A model generated the notes under the pieces. It ran no database searches. It was given only the letters and a program-made list of their open reading frames with translations, and had not been told where the DNA came from. A stretch of 64,000 nucleotides of DNA from the NCBI RefSeq assembly GCF_028768465.1, contig NZ_CP118225.1, forward strand, positions 2,337,001 through 2,401,000. The letters are read 5' to 3'. Both the position numbers and the translations under genes were made by a program. This DNA is from Rhodopirellula sp. P2. Its GTDB lineage: Bacteria > Planctomycetota > Planctomycetia > Pirellulales > Pirellulaceae. Of the stretch, positions 1 through 9,246 are shown in pieces. Position 1 is the first letter of the stretch. Every line of letters begins with the position of its first letter.

Positions 1-311
1 TTTTGAACGTCAAGAAACGCTGGACGCCCTCTTCCTGCCAAGTCGCCACCCAGCGGCCGTAGAAGTTTCTGCTGACGCCGGTCACGCCGGACGTGTTGTT
101 GGTGGGTTTCTTGCGAGGCCCTTTGCGCCATTGTCGCTCGCCGAGCTCTTTGATCTTGGCGTCACGCCATTTCTGGGCCTTGGCCAGCGACTTTCGGATC
201 CCGCCGTCGGAGAACCGAAAGTATTTGGAATGCTGCTCGCCTTGGCGAACGATCCGAACGGTCCAGCCTTCGAGACCCCGGGAGATGTTTAGGTTTTTGT
301 TCTTGCTCATG
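1..311 (-). CDS. AP2-domain DNA-binding protein, N-terminal part (runs off the window)
   Basis: The minus strand is open from an ATG at 309-311 to the window edge, giving about 103 residues with no stop. After a short basic start, residues 15-60 read as a diverged AP2-like unit (GWTVRIVRQG, then SKYFRFSDGG and a basic helix rich in K/R and A). A basic linker follows (GPRKKPTNN). A clearer AP2 start is then cut by the edge: GVTGVSRN, then GRWVATW, then FLTF. Tandem AP2 units on a basic linker are known in bacterial and phage homing-type proteins and occur in Pirellulaceae. DNA binding is inferred from the family. The C-terminus and any nuclease or integrase domain are not visible. Confidence 0.7.
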
Positions 312-405
312 CGATCTACGATAATCTGCCTCTGTCCGGCAATCAACATAGAGTTCACGCACGGTCCCGGGATCGCGTCGAATCAAACTGCTGGGGAACA
401 GCGAA

Positions 406-1671
406 TCAGGGGGATTCCCAACCGACAGGTTGTGTCCAGGCCTGTTGTTTTTGGTCCTTGAACGAAGGGTCTCGGGGAGGTTGGTTGCTGGTCACGACCG
501 CCCGAACGTACAGTTCCTTCCCCGTCAGCGTGTACTCAGGCTGGAGGCTATCGGACGTTCCCACGGTCACACCGATTCGGTGCTCGTCGATCAATCCATC
601 CGCTTTGGCCAAGGTGGCGATGAACTTGGTTTGGTACGTCGTGTCGGGTTCCGATTGGATTTTCAGCGAGAGGGTTTTTGATTCGGCGTCGTACTTCATA
701 TCGTCCAGGCTGACACCGCTGGATGCATAGAAGTCGCCGCGTTTCATCGCCCGAATCAAATGTTCGGGCGTGAGGTATTGGCTGCGGACCATCACCCACC
801 CGCGGCCAGGACGCGAGCCGGGTTTGCCGTGGTACTCGTGGCTGTCGTCCGTCGCGACGCCCATCATTGGCGGCACGTTCAGCGAAGTTTGACGCAGGGC
901 GTTGATGATGTCCCACATGCGTTCGATGCTGGGGTGTTCGTCGTCGCCGAGATGATTGACACCCGGGTGCCCGTTGTAGACCTCGAAGAATCGTTCGGAG
1001 ACGACCGAAGCAAGGTCCTCGGCGGTCACGGCGTAGTGAAAGTTGGGGTGATTCACGTGCGGCAGGACTTCTCGGCCGTGAGCTTTTTCGTGTTCGAGGA
1101 TGGCTCGCAGGTTGTTTTCGATCACCTGACGAACCGTGTCGCCGCCGGCGGGTTCGAGGGCTTCGGCCAAGTTCGTTGCGTTGATGTGAACCGGCTTGCC
1201 ATCGCCGCGGTCGCTAATTTCTTCCGCGGGAATCAGGATGAATTGGTGATGCTGTTCGACCAAGTAGCGGAACTCATCGAGCGGTTTGAGTCGCACTTGG
1301 TAGTCGGCTTCGCCTTCTGTGCCCCGAGTTTCAACCCAGGCGTTGCCGAATCGGGCTCGGTAGCGATCCAGGATCCCAGCGTCACTGCGTTGCAGGATTT
1401 TCGAGTAGTCCATCCATCGTGAGCCCTCACTGAGCACGTTGTGGTCGGTCAGGGCCAGGAAGTTGTAGCCCTCCGATTGGTACCAATCCGCAATCATTTC
1501 AGGAAATTGATCTCCGTCACTCCACAGCGAATGCGTGTGGATATTGCCCTTCCACCATTGTGGTGCTGGTTCATCAGCGTGGCACAGCAAGGTGAAACAC
1601 GAAGTGGTGAGGCAAAGTGCAAGGAGGAAAAAAGGAAGGAGGCGAGGATGCAAACGCTGGGAGAGTTTCAT
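406..1671 (-). CDS. Secreted PHP-domain protein (predicted metal-dependent phosphoesterase)
   Basis: 421 residues. An N-terminal hydrophobic signal segment (about residues 11-32) ends near CHADEP. A Cys at 25 could alternatively be a lipid-attachment site. The PHP fold is shown by HTHSLWSDGD at 45-54, LTDHN at 75-79, a central HVNHPNFH and a late ATDDSHEYHG, which supply the usual His/Asp metal ligands. Family knowledge suggests a metal-dependent phosphoesterase acting outside the cytoplasm; the substrate is unknown. The gene stands alone, with about 95 bp to the AP2 gene downstream. The ATG start sits just before the signal segment. Confidence 0.8.
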   Translation of the reverse strand: MKLSQRLHPRLLPFFLLALCLTTSCFTLLCHADEPAPQWWKGNIHTHSLWSDGDQFPEMIADWYQSEGYNFLALTDHNVLSEGSRWMDYSKILQRSDAGILDRYRARFGNAWVETRGTEGEADYQVRLKPLDEFRYLVEQHHQFILIPAEEISDRGDGKPVHINATNLAEALEPAGGDTVRQVIENNLRAILEHEKAHGREVLPHVNHPNFHYAVTAEDLASVVSERFFEVYNGHPGVNHLGDDEHPSIERMWDIINALRQTSLNVPPMMGVATDDSHEYHGKPGSRPGRGWVMVRSQYLTPEHLIRAMKRGDFYASSGVSLDDMKYDAESKTLSLKIQSEPDTTYQTKFIATLAKADGLIDEHRIGVTVGTSDSLQPEYTLTGKELYVRAVVTSNQPPRDPSFKDQKQQAWTQPVGWESP

Positions 1672-2256
1672 GGTGGAATTCAGGCGAGAGGGTTGGCGGG
1701 AGATCGAGTGCCAGTCACAGAGTAGAACCAGTCACAGAGTTGAACCGTTGTCCCCAACCGCATAGGTGAGAGCTCATTGTCTTTTTGAAACGTCGAGCGA
1801 TCGGGGGGACGCTGGTTCGTCGTGGCAGTTGGTTAAGAGAGGAACGCCGCTTGACGGAACATTGGGGGACAAATGTTCTCCTCTGGGCGGCGAGTTTCAT
1901 GAAAACGTTTCATGATGAGTGCCCTTTGTACTGGAAGCACTCGCAAGAAGCATTCTCTGCCAACCAAATCTTCATGATGAAAGACGTCGAATCCTTGCGA
2001 ATGGGGCACAAAACTGAGCTGCGAGGAGGACGTTCGGAAAACTTCACGTTTTTTCCGATTGCCGTCAAAGTTTACCCAACCGCCATCCGATAACTACTTT
2101 CGGATGAAGGTCTCGTTCCATTCGGTGGAACGTTGTTGGGCGGGACTTTCATAGGGGGGCTTTCCACACTCGGCCCGTTCGGGGACATGCCATGCCGCAC
2201 TCGCGGCACTCGTGGGGCATGTTCTGCGGCGGCACCGCGCCAGGGAAGTCCAGGGC
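1672..2256. other. Intergenic region with a short palindrome
   Basis: This 585-bp stretch separates the divergent PHP and TolC-like genes, so it should hold both promoters. No convincing gene is seen. The perfect inverted repeat ATGAAA-ACG-TTTCAT at 1899-1913 resembles an operator half-site pair. Related TTCATGATGA strings lie nearby at about 1908-1916 and 1971-1980. Operator function is only a guess. Confidence 0.3.
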
Positions 2257-4722
2257 ATGAATCGCTCACTGATCCGTTTGACTGCACAACTGCAATTGGG
2301 AATCACACTCCTGATCGCCAGTGGGTGCGCACCAACTCAGCCGTTCTTCTTGAACGAGTCTCCGGACCTGAACTACTACCTCAACTCAGCCACCCGGATT
2401 GAATATCCGGATGTGGACGTGGAGAGTCTGCCCGAAACGACGGAGTCGTTGCCACCGCTTGCGATTGGCAATCACGACTACCAGTTCTGGGATTTGACGC
2501 TGGAAGAAGCGACCAACATCGCGTTGCAAAATGCGAAGTTCTACGTCACCACCAGCGGCATCGCAGAAGCCCGTCAAAACGTGGCTGACCAATTCATCAG
2601 TGGAACGGCGGATCAATTTGGCAGCATCTATGATGTCGCCATCCAGCAAACGACCACGCAGTCGGTTCCCTTGACGGTGGATAGCAATGGCAACCGCACA
2701 CTGCCTCGCGGCGTTCTGCGAGCCAATCAAGTCGGCGGCGTCGAAGATGCTTTGGCTGAATTCGATGCTCAAGCCAGCGGTTTCCTGAGCTACAGCAACA
2801 CCGACCGTCCGCGAAACTCGGGCAACAGTGCTGTCTCAACCTCGTTGTTTCAATCCGATGATGTGACCGCTCAAGCCGCGATCAGCAAACGATTCGCAAC
2901 CGGTGGTGTCGCCACGCTGCGTCATCAAATGATTTACGGGCACAACAACCTTCCGACGGCACCGTTGGCTCTCAACTCGGCATCGAGAGTGGTTTCGAGT
3001 GACTACACCGTCACGATGGAAGCTCAAGTGCAACAACCGTTGATGCGGAATCGTGGCACCTTGGTCAACCGCATTCCGGTTGTCCTGGCCAGCCTGAACG
3101 AAGACGTGTCGATCGCCGAATACGAAATTCAAGTTCGCAACTTGGTCCGTGACGTCGAGAACGCTTACTGGGACCTGTACGTTTCCTATCGCAACGTGGC
3201 CACGGCTGTGGTCGCTCGCAACAGTGCGATGGCGACTCAGCAGTTTGCACAACTGGCGTTGGAAAACGGCACCGGGACGTTGCAAGAGTTTTCGCAAGCC
3301 AAAGGCCAGTACTTCCAGTTCCAAGCTCAGCTTGAAACGGCACTGGCGGGATCGAACTTGCCCGGACCGGATGGTGCAGGCGTTTATGGTGCCGAAAACC
3401 GATTGCGTGAGCTGATGGGATTGGCTGCAACGGACGGTCTTTTGATTCGTCCAATCGACGAACCAACGCTGGCCCGAGTTGAATTCGATTGGTTCGAGTC
3501 GGTCGCCCAAATGCTGTACTTGTCGCCTGAGCTTCGTCAGACCAAGACTCGAATCAAACAACAAGAGCTGGAAGTGATCTCGGCCAAGAACCAGATTCTT
3601 CCCGAAGTGAACCTGTCGTTGCTGTACCGCTGGGTCGGTGTCGGTGACACGCTTGGTCCTCCAGATGGTGGCACGGGTGTCTTTCCTGAACCAGGCAGCT
3701 CCGCACTTGGCAGTCTGACCGGTGGCGATTTCCAAGAAGGTGCCGTTCGTCTCGAAGTGACTCCACCCGCCTTTGGTGCACGTCGTGAATTGGCTCGAAT
3801 CCAGAACGCAAAGCTCCGCATTGTTCGCGAACGATCTAAGTTGCAAGAGGACGAACGATTGCTCGTCAGCAAGTTGTCGGGGGCAGTTCGCAAGGCTCGC
3901 TCGCACTACCAACTGACTCATACCAACGCTCAGCAATGGCAAGCGTTTGAAACGGAAGTGGAAACTCGATTGGCAGAATACGAAGCCGGAACACGAGACA
4001 TCAACGTGGTCCTGCAAAGTCAGCAACGCAAGGCTCAAGCCGAGATCAGCTACTACCGTTCGCTCGCCGAATACAGCAAATCGCTGAGCTACGTCGACTA
4101 CTTGAAGGGAACCTTGCTCGCCAACAGCGGCATCACCCTGCGAGAAGGACCTTGGAACAAGAAAGCCTACTGGGATGCACTCGAACGAGCACGTGAACGA
4201 AGTGCTGGCAAGAAATTGCAATACGGTGTGACTCGTCCAGGCGTGGTTCGCCAAGGGCCTGTTCGGGATGCGGATTCCGTTTCGAAAATCGTCGGCAGTG
4301 GAACCAGCACCCACGGACAAACGTTGCCACCGGGTGAGTTCGAGATGAACGCGGCTGACGGCCAAGTCTTCTTCGGCGATGCCAACGGCGATTCGTTGCC
4401 CATGGACATGGGAATTGCTCGAGACCCAATCCGAATCGAAGACCAACCCTTGGTCGAGTACGGCAGCAGCACCCATGAAATGTTGCAGGCTCCTCAGCCC
4501 ATCGATCGGCTGTCGGCACCTGTGAACGTCCCAACACCGGCTCCATCGATTGAATCGGTTCAACCACTTCGATCGCCCGCCGCATCGTCCAGTGATGGTG
4601 CGTCGTGGGGAACGGCTCGCCGAGTCCAACCCGCTGCTTACACGGCACCCGCGGCGACCTCGGTCGCGGAACCTGCTGAGTACTCACCGCAACCCGTGCG
4701 ACGGAAACCCATTCCTCGCTGA
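2257..4722 (+). CDS. TolC-family outer-membrane efflux lipoprotein
   Basis: 821 residues from the ATG at 2257, chosen because it directly precedes the signal sequence; an in-frame upstream start at 2212 would add 15 charged residues. The hydrophobic segment ends in LIASGC, a lipobox-like site. The middle (about residues 80-640) has the long-helix pattern of outer-membrane efflux proteins, such as VRDVENAYWDLYVSYRNV and the heptad-rich stretch near IKQQELEVISAKNQILPEV. The last 180 residues are low-complexity, rich in Pro and Ser, and make it longer than the usual 450-500. No adaptor or pump gene is adjacent, so the partner is unknown. Assignment to the TolC superfamily is confident; the substrate is not known. 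Confidence 0.8.
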   Translation: MNRSLIRLTAQLQLGITLLIASGCAPTQPFFLNESPDLNYYLNSATRIEYPDVDVESLPETTESLPPLAIGNHDYQFWDLTLEEATNIALQNAKFYVTTSGIAEARQNVADQFISGTADQFGSIYDVAIQQTTTQSVPLTVDSNGNRTLPRGVLRANQVGGVEDALAEFDAQASGFLSYSNTDRPRNSGNSAVSTSLFQSDDVTAQAAISKRFATGGVATLRHQMIYGHNNLPTAPLALNSASRVVSSDYTVTMEAQVQQPLMRNRGTLVNRIPVVLASLNEDVSIAEYEIQVRNLVRDVENAYWDLYVSYRNVATAVVARNSAMATQQFAQLALENGTGTLQEFSQAKGQYFQFQAQLETALAGSNLPGPDGAGVYGAENRLRELMGLAATDGLLIRPIDEPTLARVEFDWFESVAQMLYLSPELRQTKTRIKQQELEVISAKNQILPEVNLSLLYRWVGVGDTLGPPDGGTGVFPEPGSSALGSLTGGDFQEGAVRLEVTPPAFGARRELARIQNAKLRIVRERSKLQEDERLLVSKLSGAVRKARSHYQLTHTNAQQWQAFETEVETRLAEYEAGTRDINVVLQSQQRKAQAEISYYRSLAEYSKSLSYVDYLKGTLLANSGITLREGPWNKKAYWDALERARERSAGKKLQYGVTRPGVVRQGPVRDADSVSKIVGSGTSTHGQTLPPGEFEMNAADGQVFFGDANGDSLPMDMGIARDPIRIEDQPLVEYGSSTHEMLQAPQPIDRLSAPVNVPTPAPSIESVQPLRSPAASSSDGASWGTARRVQPAAYTAPAATSVAEPAEYSPQPVRRKPIPR

Positions 4723-4910
4723 AACACCTGAACACGAACCAGGTCTGAGTCACTGACCAGGCCACACGGTTCTCATCACCTTCGTAGGGGCGGAGGCTTG
4801 AGTGGTTGTCGTCCGACACACGCGCGTTGGATCCACGACCCACTCCCACGACTAGCTCGACCGGTCTGCTTGCAGGCCCGTCGGGCTTTTCGTCGTTTTC
4901 AAGTCAGTAC

Positions 4911-5095
4911 GATGGTCTTCCAAGACCGTCACGCACACTGGGCGGATTTGCGTCGCAGACCGACGGGCTGGGAAGCTTGTCGTGCAGAGCGGGTTCGACG
5001 GGCTCGGAAGCCCATCGTACGGAGTAAGTTTGCGACGGGCTGGGAAGCCCATCGTACGGGGCAAAGCCAACGGGTTTGGGAGTCCGTCGTGTCGT
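4911..5095 (+). repeat. Cluster of five hairpin repeats (about 24 bp each)
   Basis: Copies start at 4962, 4997, 5034 and 5069 with consensus GACGGGCTGGGAAGCCCATC followed by GTACGG. A fifth copy at 4911-4930 is in inverted orientation (GATGGTCTTCCAAGACCGTC). Spacing of the direct copies is about 35 bp. The best copies fold as GGGCT-GGGA-AGCCC, a 5-bp stem with a purine-rich tetraloop, and bases in the stem change in a compensated way (GGTCTT pairs with AAGACC in the inverted copy). The cluster fills the 523-bp gap between the TolC-like gene and gltX; no gene is seen there. Confidence 0.75.
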
Positions 5096-5245
5096 CAGGG
5101 TGGCTGGCATGATTTTGGTTGGCGGGTTAGGAAAGTTTCGACCGCCTGCTAGCATTGTCGCTGAGCGTTGGATGAATCAAACGCTCCAGGGTTTGAACCC
5201 GCTCGGTCGTCCTGCACGTCTTCCCATTTCCACTGTTTTCGAACC

Positions 5246-6796
5246 ATGATTCGCACGCGATTTGCCCCCAGCCCGACCGGATACTTGCACATCGGCGGCG
5301 TCCGCACGGCACTGTTCAATTGGTTGTTGGCCAAGCAATCTGGCGGACAATTCATTCTGCGGATTGATGACACCGACGCGGGACGCAATGTCGAGGCAGC
5401 CCTGAAACCCATTCTGGACGGCTTTCGTTGGCTGGGAATGGACTGGGACGAAGGCCCCGATGTCGGCGGCCCCCACGGACCCTACTTTCAATCGCAGCGA
5501 GGCGATTTGTACCGAGCCGCGGCCGGAAAACTGCTCGCTGATGGTCACGCCTACCGCGATTTTGCCAAACCAGAAGAGTTGCAAACGCTTCGCGAAGAAG
5601 CTCAAAAAGCGGGCGAAGCATTTGTCTACGATCGCCGCTGGATGGCGGAAGACGAAGCGACCGCGGCCAAATTCGAAGCCGAAGGTCGGCAAGGCGTCGT
5701 GCGTCTGAAGATGCCCCGCGAAGGCCAATGCGTGATCCAAGATTTGATCCGTGGCGAAGTCGTTGTGGAATGGGCGTCGGAACAAGATCACGTGATCGCG
5801 CGTGCCGACGGCAGCCCGCTGTATCACCTCGCCAGCGTCGTCGATGATCACGAACTGAAGATCACCCACGTCGTTCGCGCCGCGGAACACTTGCCCAACA
5901 CGGCTCGCCAAGTGTTCATCGCTCAATCGCTTGGGTATGACCTGCCCACCTACGCTCACCTGCCCTACGTGGCCGAGCCCGGTGGATCCGCCAAATTGAG
6001 CAAACGCAAACTCGACAAGTACAAGAAGAACCGCGATTTCGCTGTGCTGTTGGCTCATGGTGAGAAGATCGCCGAGCGTTGCAACATGCAAATCGACGCG
6101 GACACGTTCAATCCTGTGCTGGTCGACTTCTATCGTGAGATCGGATTCTTGCCCGATGCGTTGCTCAACTACCTGTTGTTGCTGGGTTGGTCGCTGGACG
6201 GCGAAACCGAGAAATTCACGATCGCCGAAATGATCGAGAAGTTCACTCTGGACCGTGTCAACAAAGCTCCCGCCTCATTCGACCCTGCCAAATTGCAATC
6301 GTTCCAAGGCGATGCATTCGCGGAATTGTCGGACGAGAAACGGACCGAGTTGGTGCGTCCGTTTGCGGTCGCGGCTGGCTTTGTCGCCCCAGGCGATGCC
6401 GACGAAACGTTGAAAGCTGTTCTGGCTGCGGCGGGCGATCGTTTGAAAATGGCCGGCGACATCATCGATTTCGACTATTGCTTCGTGGACGACTATGCCG
6501 TCGACGAAAAAGCGTACGAGAAACGATTGGTCAAAGCCGATGGTGCGAAGGAGTTGCTGGCGAAGCTGAATGAGACTCTGAAAGCAGCGACTGAGTTCGA
6601 CGCCGCCAGCGTGGAAACGACGGTGAAGTCATTCTGCGAATCCGAAGGCATCAAGATCGGGCAAATCATTCACGCGTTGCGAGTGGCGACGACGGGAGCG
6701 GCCAGCGGCTTCGGCATGTTTGAAACGCTGGCGGTCTTGGGCCAAGCCAAGGTGATCGCCCGGATCGAAAAGACGATCGCTGGTCTGCCAGCGTAG
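5246..6796 (+). CDS. gltX: Glutamyl-tRNA synthetase
   Basis: 516 residues from the ATG at 5246, which begins [18 protein letters not shown]. This is the canonical class I start with the HIGH-type motif, so an upstream in-frame ATG at 5168 is rejected. The KMSKS-type loop is KLSKRK near residues 250-255. The Rossmann catalytic domain is followed by the alpha-helical anticodon-binding region. The enzyme charges tRNA-Glu in the cytoplasm; whether it also charges tRNA-Gln cannot be told by eye. The gene is monocistronic and convergent with the ABC exporter cluster. Confidence 0.95.
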   Translation: MIRTRFAPSPTGYLHIGGVRTALFNWLLAKQSGGQFILRIDDTDAGRNVEAALKPILDGFRWLGMDWDEGPDVGGPHGPYFQSQRGDLYRAAAGKLLADGHAYRDFAKPEELQTLREEAQKAGEAFVYDRRWMAEDEATAAKFEAEGRQGVVRLKMPREGQCVIQDLIRGEVVVEWASEQDHVIARADGSPLYHLASVVDDHELKITHVVRAAEHLPNTARQVFIAQSLGYDLPTYAHLPYVAEPGGSAKLSKRKLDKYKKNRDFAVLLAHGEKIAERCNMQIDADTFNPVLVDFYREIGFLPDALLNYLLLLGWSLDGETEKFTIAEMIEKFTLDRVNKAPASFDPAKLQSFQGDAFAELSDEKRTELVRPFAVAAGFVAPGDADETLKAVLAAAGDRLKMAGDIIDFDYCFVDDYAVDEKAYEKRLVKADGAKELLAKLNETLKAATEFDAASVETTVKSFCESEGIKIGQIIHALRVATTGAASGFGMFETLAVLGQAKVIARIEKTIAGLPA

Positions 6797-6838
6797 AACC
6801 TTTGCCCGCAACGGTTTGTGTGATCCCGGTCTCAATCG

Positions 6839-6859
6839 GAGCAATGCACGTCATTGCTC
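6839..6859. terminator. Hairpin between convergent gltX and exporter genes
   Basis: GAGCAATG-CACGT-CATTGCTC is a perfect 8-bp stem with a 5-nt loop. It lies 43 bp after the gltX stop and overlaps the last codons of the convergent permease gene. There is no T-run, so it is only a candidate terminator or transcript end-protecting hairpin. Confidence 0.4.
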
Positions 6860-8081
6860 AGCCGAATTGACGGCGAAAGTACCCCATGCTCATCCCGTAG
6901 ATGGCAGCGCCGAACAGAGCAATGGCGAGGATCGAATCCCACAACAACCCAATGCCGGACCCTTTAAGCATGATGCCGAGGCTGGCATCGATGTAGTGGT
7001 GCAGCGGCGCGATGGCGCTGACAGCACGAAGCACCGGTGGCATGTTCTCGGGCGGCGTCCATGCCCCTGAGAGGAAGACCATGGGGATGAAGATCAAGGC
7101 GGTCAGCATCCCGACTTGGGCCAAGTTCCTAGCGATGGTCGCCAGCAGCATCCCGATCCCAGCGGTCGTGAACACATAAATCGCGGTCACTGCCATGAAC
7201 AGCGTCAGGCTGCCGCGAAAAGGGACGCCAAAGAAGGGTTGCAGGATCAAATGAATCGTGATCATGGTGCCCACCAAGATCACACTGGTCATGGCGAGCA
7301 CTTTGGGGAACATCATTTGGAACGTTGACAGCGGCGAAACCAGAAGTTGTTCAACGGTGCCGCGTTCTTTCTCGCGGGCCATGGCGGACGCCGGCAGCAA
7401 GATCGCAAACATCGTGATGACATTCAGCATCTCAACGACGGACATGAACCACGCGTCGTTCTGATTGGCGTTGTACCAAACGCGATGTTCTTCGTGGATG
7501 ATCGGCGCAGCTTGTTCGTTCAGGCCGATGCCTTCTCGCTGCATCGCGGCCTCCAACCCGTATTGCCCGACAATCTGCTCACCATAGCTGGTCGCCAAGA
7601 ATCCCAAGACGGGGTTGGAGGTGTCGATCTGCAACTGCACGCTGGTGGTTTCGCCGGCCAAGAGGGATTCCTGAAACTGCGGCGGGATATCGAGCACCAT
7701 CATGGCTTCCCCGCGGTCGAGCATCTCAATGCTCTCGCCGTGATGGAGGACTTCGCCATCGATGCTGAATTGAGGGGGGCGAAAGCGATGAATCAGTTCC
7801 CGCGATGCAAAGCTGTGATCGGAATCGTGGACCTGCAAAGCTCCATTTTGCAATTGCATGCTGACTCCTGACCCGGCCAGGAAGACTTCCAGCGTGAAGG
7901 CATACAGCATGAACACAATCAAAATGCGATCGCGGTAGAGTTGCAGGTACTCTTTGATCGTCATCACTCGCATGCGGTTCCACCACACAACGAACGCTCG
8001 GCCGCGACGGGGGCGAGTCTCCGGTTCGTCTGCCGTGTGCGGCTGAGGTCGTTCCCCGGTCGTTGGTGTTGTTGGATTCAT
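6858..8081 (-). CDS. ABC-2 type permease subunit (YbhR-like)
   Basis: 407 residues, last gene of the exporter cluster. An N-terminal charged, Pro-rich tail of about 30 residues precedes a first membrane helix (about 50-70), then a large extracytoplasmic domain (about 75-200). A cluster of five membrane helices fills the C-terminal half and includes the ABC-2 signature region with AREKERGTVEQLLVSPL. This matches the ABC2_membrane_3 family (YhhJ, YbhR, YbhS). It starts 10 bp after the other permease stops, so the two are surely co-translated and form a heterodimeric channel. The substrate is unknown; homologues export drugs or cations. Confidence 0.88.
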   Translation of the reverse strand: MNPTTPTTGERPQPHTADEPETRPRRGRAFVVWWNRMRVMTIKEYLQLYRDRILIVFMLYAFTLEVFLAGSGVSMQLQNGALQVHDSDHSFASRELIHRFRPPQFSIDGEVLHHGESIEMLDRGEAMMVLDIPPQFQESLLAGETTSVQLQIDTSNPVLGFLATSYGEQIVGQYGLEAAMQREGIGLNEQAAPIIHEEHRVWYNANQNDAWFMSVVEMLNVITMFAILLPASAMAREKERGTVEQLLVSPLSTFQMMFPKVLAMTSVILVGTMITIHLILQPFFGVPFRGSLTLFMAVTAIYVFTTAGIGMLLATIARNLAQVGMLTALIFIPMVFLSGAWTPPENMPPVLRAVSAIAPLHHYIDASLGIMLKGSGIGLLWDSILAIALFGAAIYGMSMGYFRRQFG

Positions 8082-8091
8082 GTGCTGGGAC

Positions 8092-9246
8092 TCAAGTGCT
8101 GGGCCTTTTGTGGAACATTCGATATCCGATTGTCATCAGGCCCGTCGCGTAGAAGGCCAGGACCAGAACATCAGGCCAAAGCTCACGCAGGCCCACCCCT
8201 TTCATGAAGGTGCCGACGATGATGTTGGTGTAGTACATCGCTGGCAGCCCGTGGGCGGTCATTTGTGCCGTTGGACTGAGCGATGAAATCGGCACGATCA
8301 CTCCCGAATACAGGATGGAAGGGATCACCGTGACGATGAAGGTCACCACCATGGCGGCCACTTGGGTTCGCACCAGAACGGAAACAACCAATCCCAAACC
8401 GGTGGTGCAAATGATGTACAGCAGCGTCGCCGGGATGAAGAACAGCAGGCTGCCTTTGAAGGGAGCACCAAAGAGCTGGGTCGCGATCAGCCAGAGGATC
8501 ACCGCATTGGCGGAGGAAATGCCCACATAGGGAATCAGTTTTCCAATGAGAAATTCGAGCCTTGTGACAGTCGATGAATAGATGTTGTAGATCGACCCGC
8601 GTTCTTTTTCGCGAACGATTCCGAGTGCCGTGTAGAACGGTGGCGTCATCATCAAGATGACCATGATCAGCCGCGGCGTAATCGCCCAATCACTCTTCAT
8701 GCTTTGGTTGTACAGGTACCTCGCTTCCAACGTGACCGGACGGATGGACGTGGCGGCTTGAGCCAGTGGAATTCCGCGACGCTTGGAAATGTACGATGCC
8801 AGCACCTCGCTTGAGAACGAGGTGTTCATCGCCAGCACATAACCCTTGGTCGTTTGCGCGCGGAACGGAAACGTCCCGTCGATCAGGGTTTGCACCACCA
8901 CCGGCCGACCACCAAGAAGTTCCTTTTGGAAGTTCTCCGGGAGAATGATGGCAGCACGGATTTTGTTGTCTGCCAACAGGGGTGACAGGTCGTGCACGTC
9001 GAGGGCGTAGCCTTTGAAATCAAAGTAACGTGAGTCGATGTAGCGGTATGCATATTCGCGGCTCAAATTCGTTCCGTCGCGATCCACAATTGCGAGTGGG
9101 ATGTCCTCGACGTCCAGGGACAATCCGTAGCCAACGACAAGCATCAACGAGACCGGCACCAAGAACGTGAGGGCCAGGAACATGCGATCTCGCACGATTT
9201 CTCGCCATTCTTTGGATGCCACGGCGGTGACGCGACGCACGTTCAT
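8092..9246 (-). CDS. ABC-2 type permease subunit (YbhS-like)
   Basis: 384 residues. The first membrane helix lies at about 22-42. An extracytoplasmic domain follows to about residue 170, then five more helices with the family motif VREKERGSIYNIYSS. It is the paralogue of the next permease in the cluster. Its ATG overlaps the TGA of the double ATPase by 4 bp (ATGA, 9243-9246), showing translational coupling. The expected role is one half of the inner-membrane channel of a YbhFSR-type exporter. Confidence 0.88.
   Translation of the reverse strand: MNVRRVTAVASKEWREIVRDRMFLALTFLVPVSLMLVVGYGLSLDVEDIPLAIVDRDGTNLSREYAYRYIDSRYFDFKGYALDVHDLSPLLADNKIRAAIILPENFQKELLGGRPVVVQTLIDGTFPFRAQTTKGYVLAMNTSFSSEVLASYISKRRGIPLAQAATSIRPVTLEARYLYNQSMKSDWAITPRLIMVILMMTPPFYTALGIVREKERGSIYNIYSSTVTRLEFLIGKLIPYVGISSANAVILWLIATQLFGAPFKGSLLFFIPATLLYIICTTGLGLVVSVLVRTQVAAMVVTFIVTVIPSILYSGVIVPISSLSPTAQMTAHGLPAMYYTNIIVGTFMKGVGLRELWPDVLVLAFYATGLMTIGYRMFHKRPST

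Noticed and set aside
1785-2093. Possible 102-residue gene in the gap before the TolC-like gene
   Set aside because: No ribosome site, domain or typical composition, and it lies where divergent promoters are expected.
2836-4629. A 597-codon antisense frame inside the TolC-like gene
   Set aside because: The plus-strand gene has a lipobox and family motifs, while the antisense product has none.
4911-5095. CRISPR array
   Set aside because: Gaps between copies are only about 10 bp, copies vary, and one copy is inverted.
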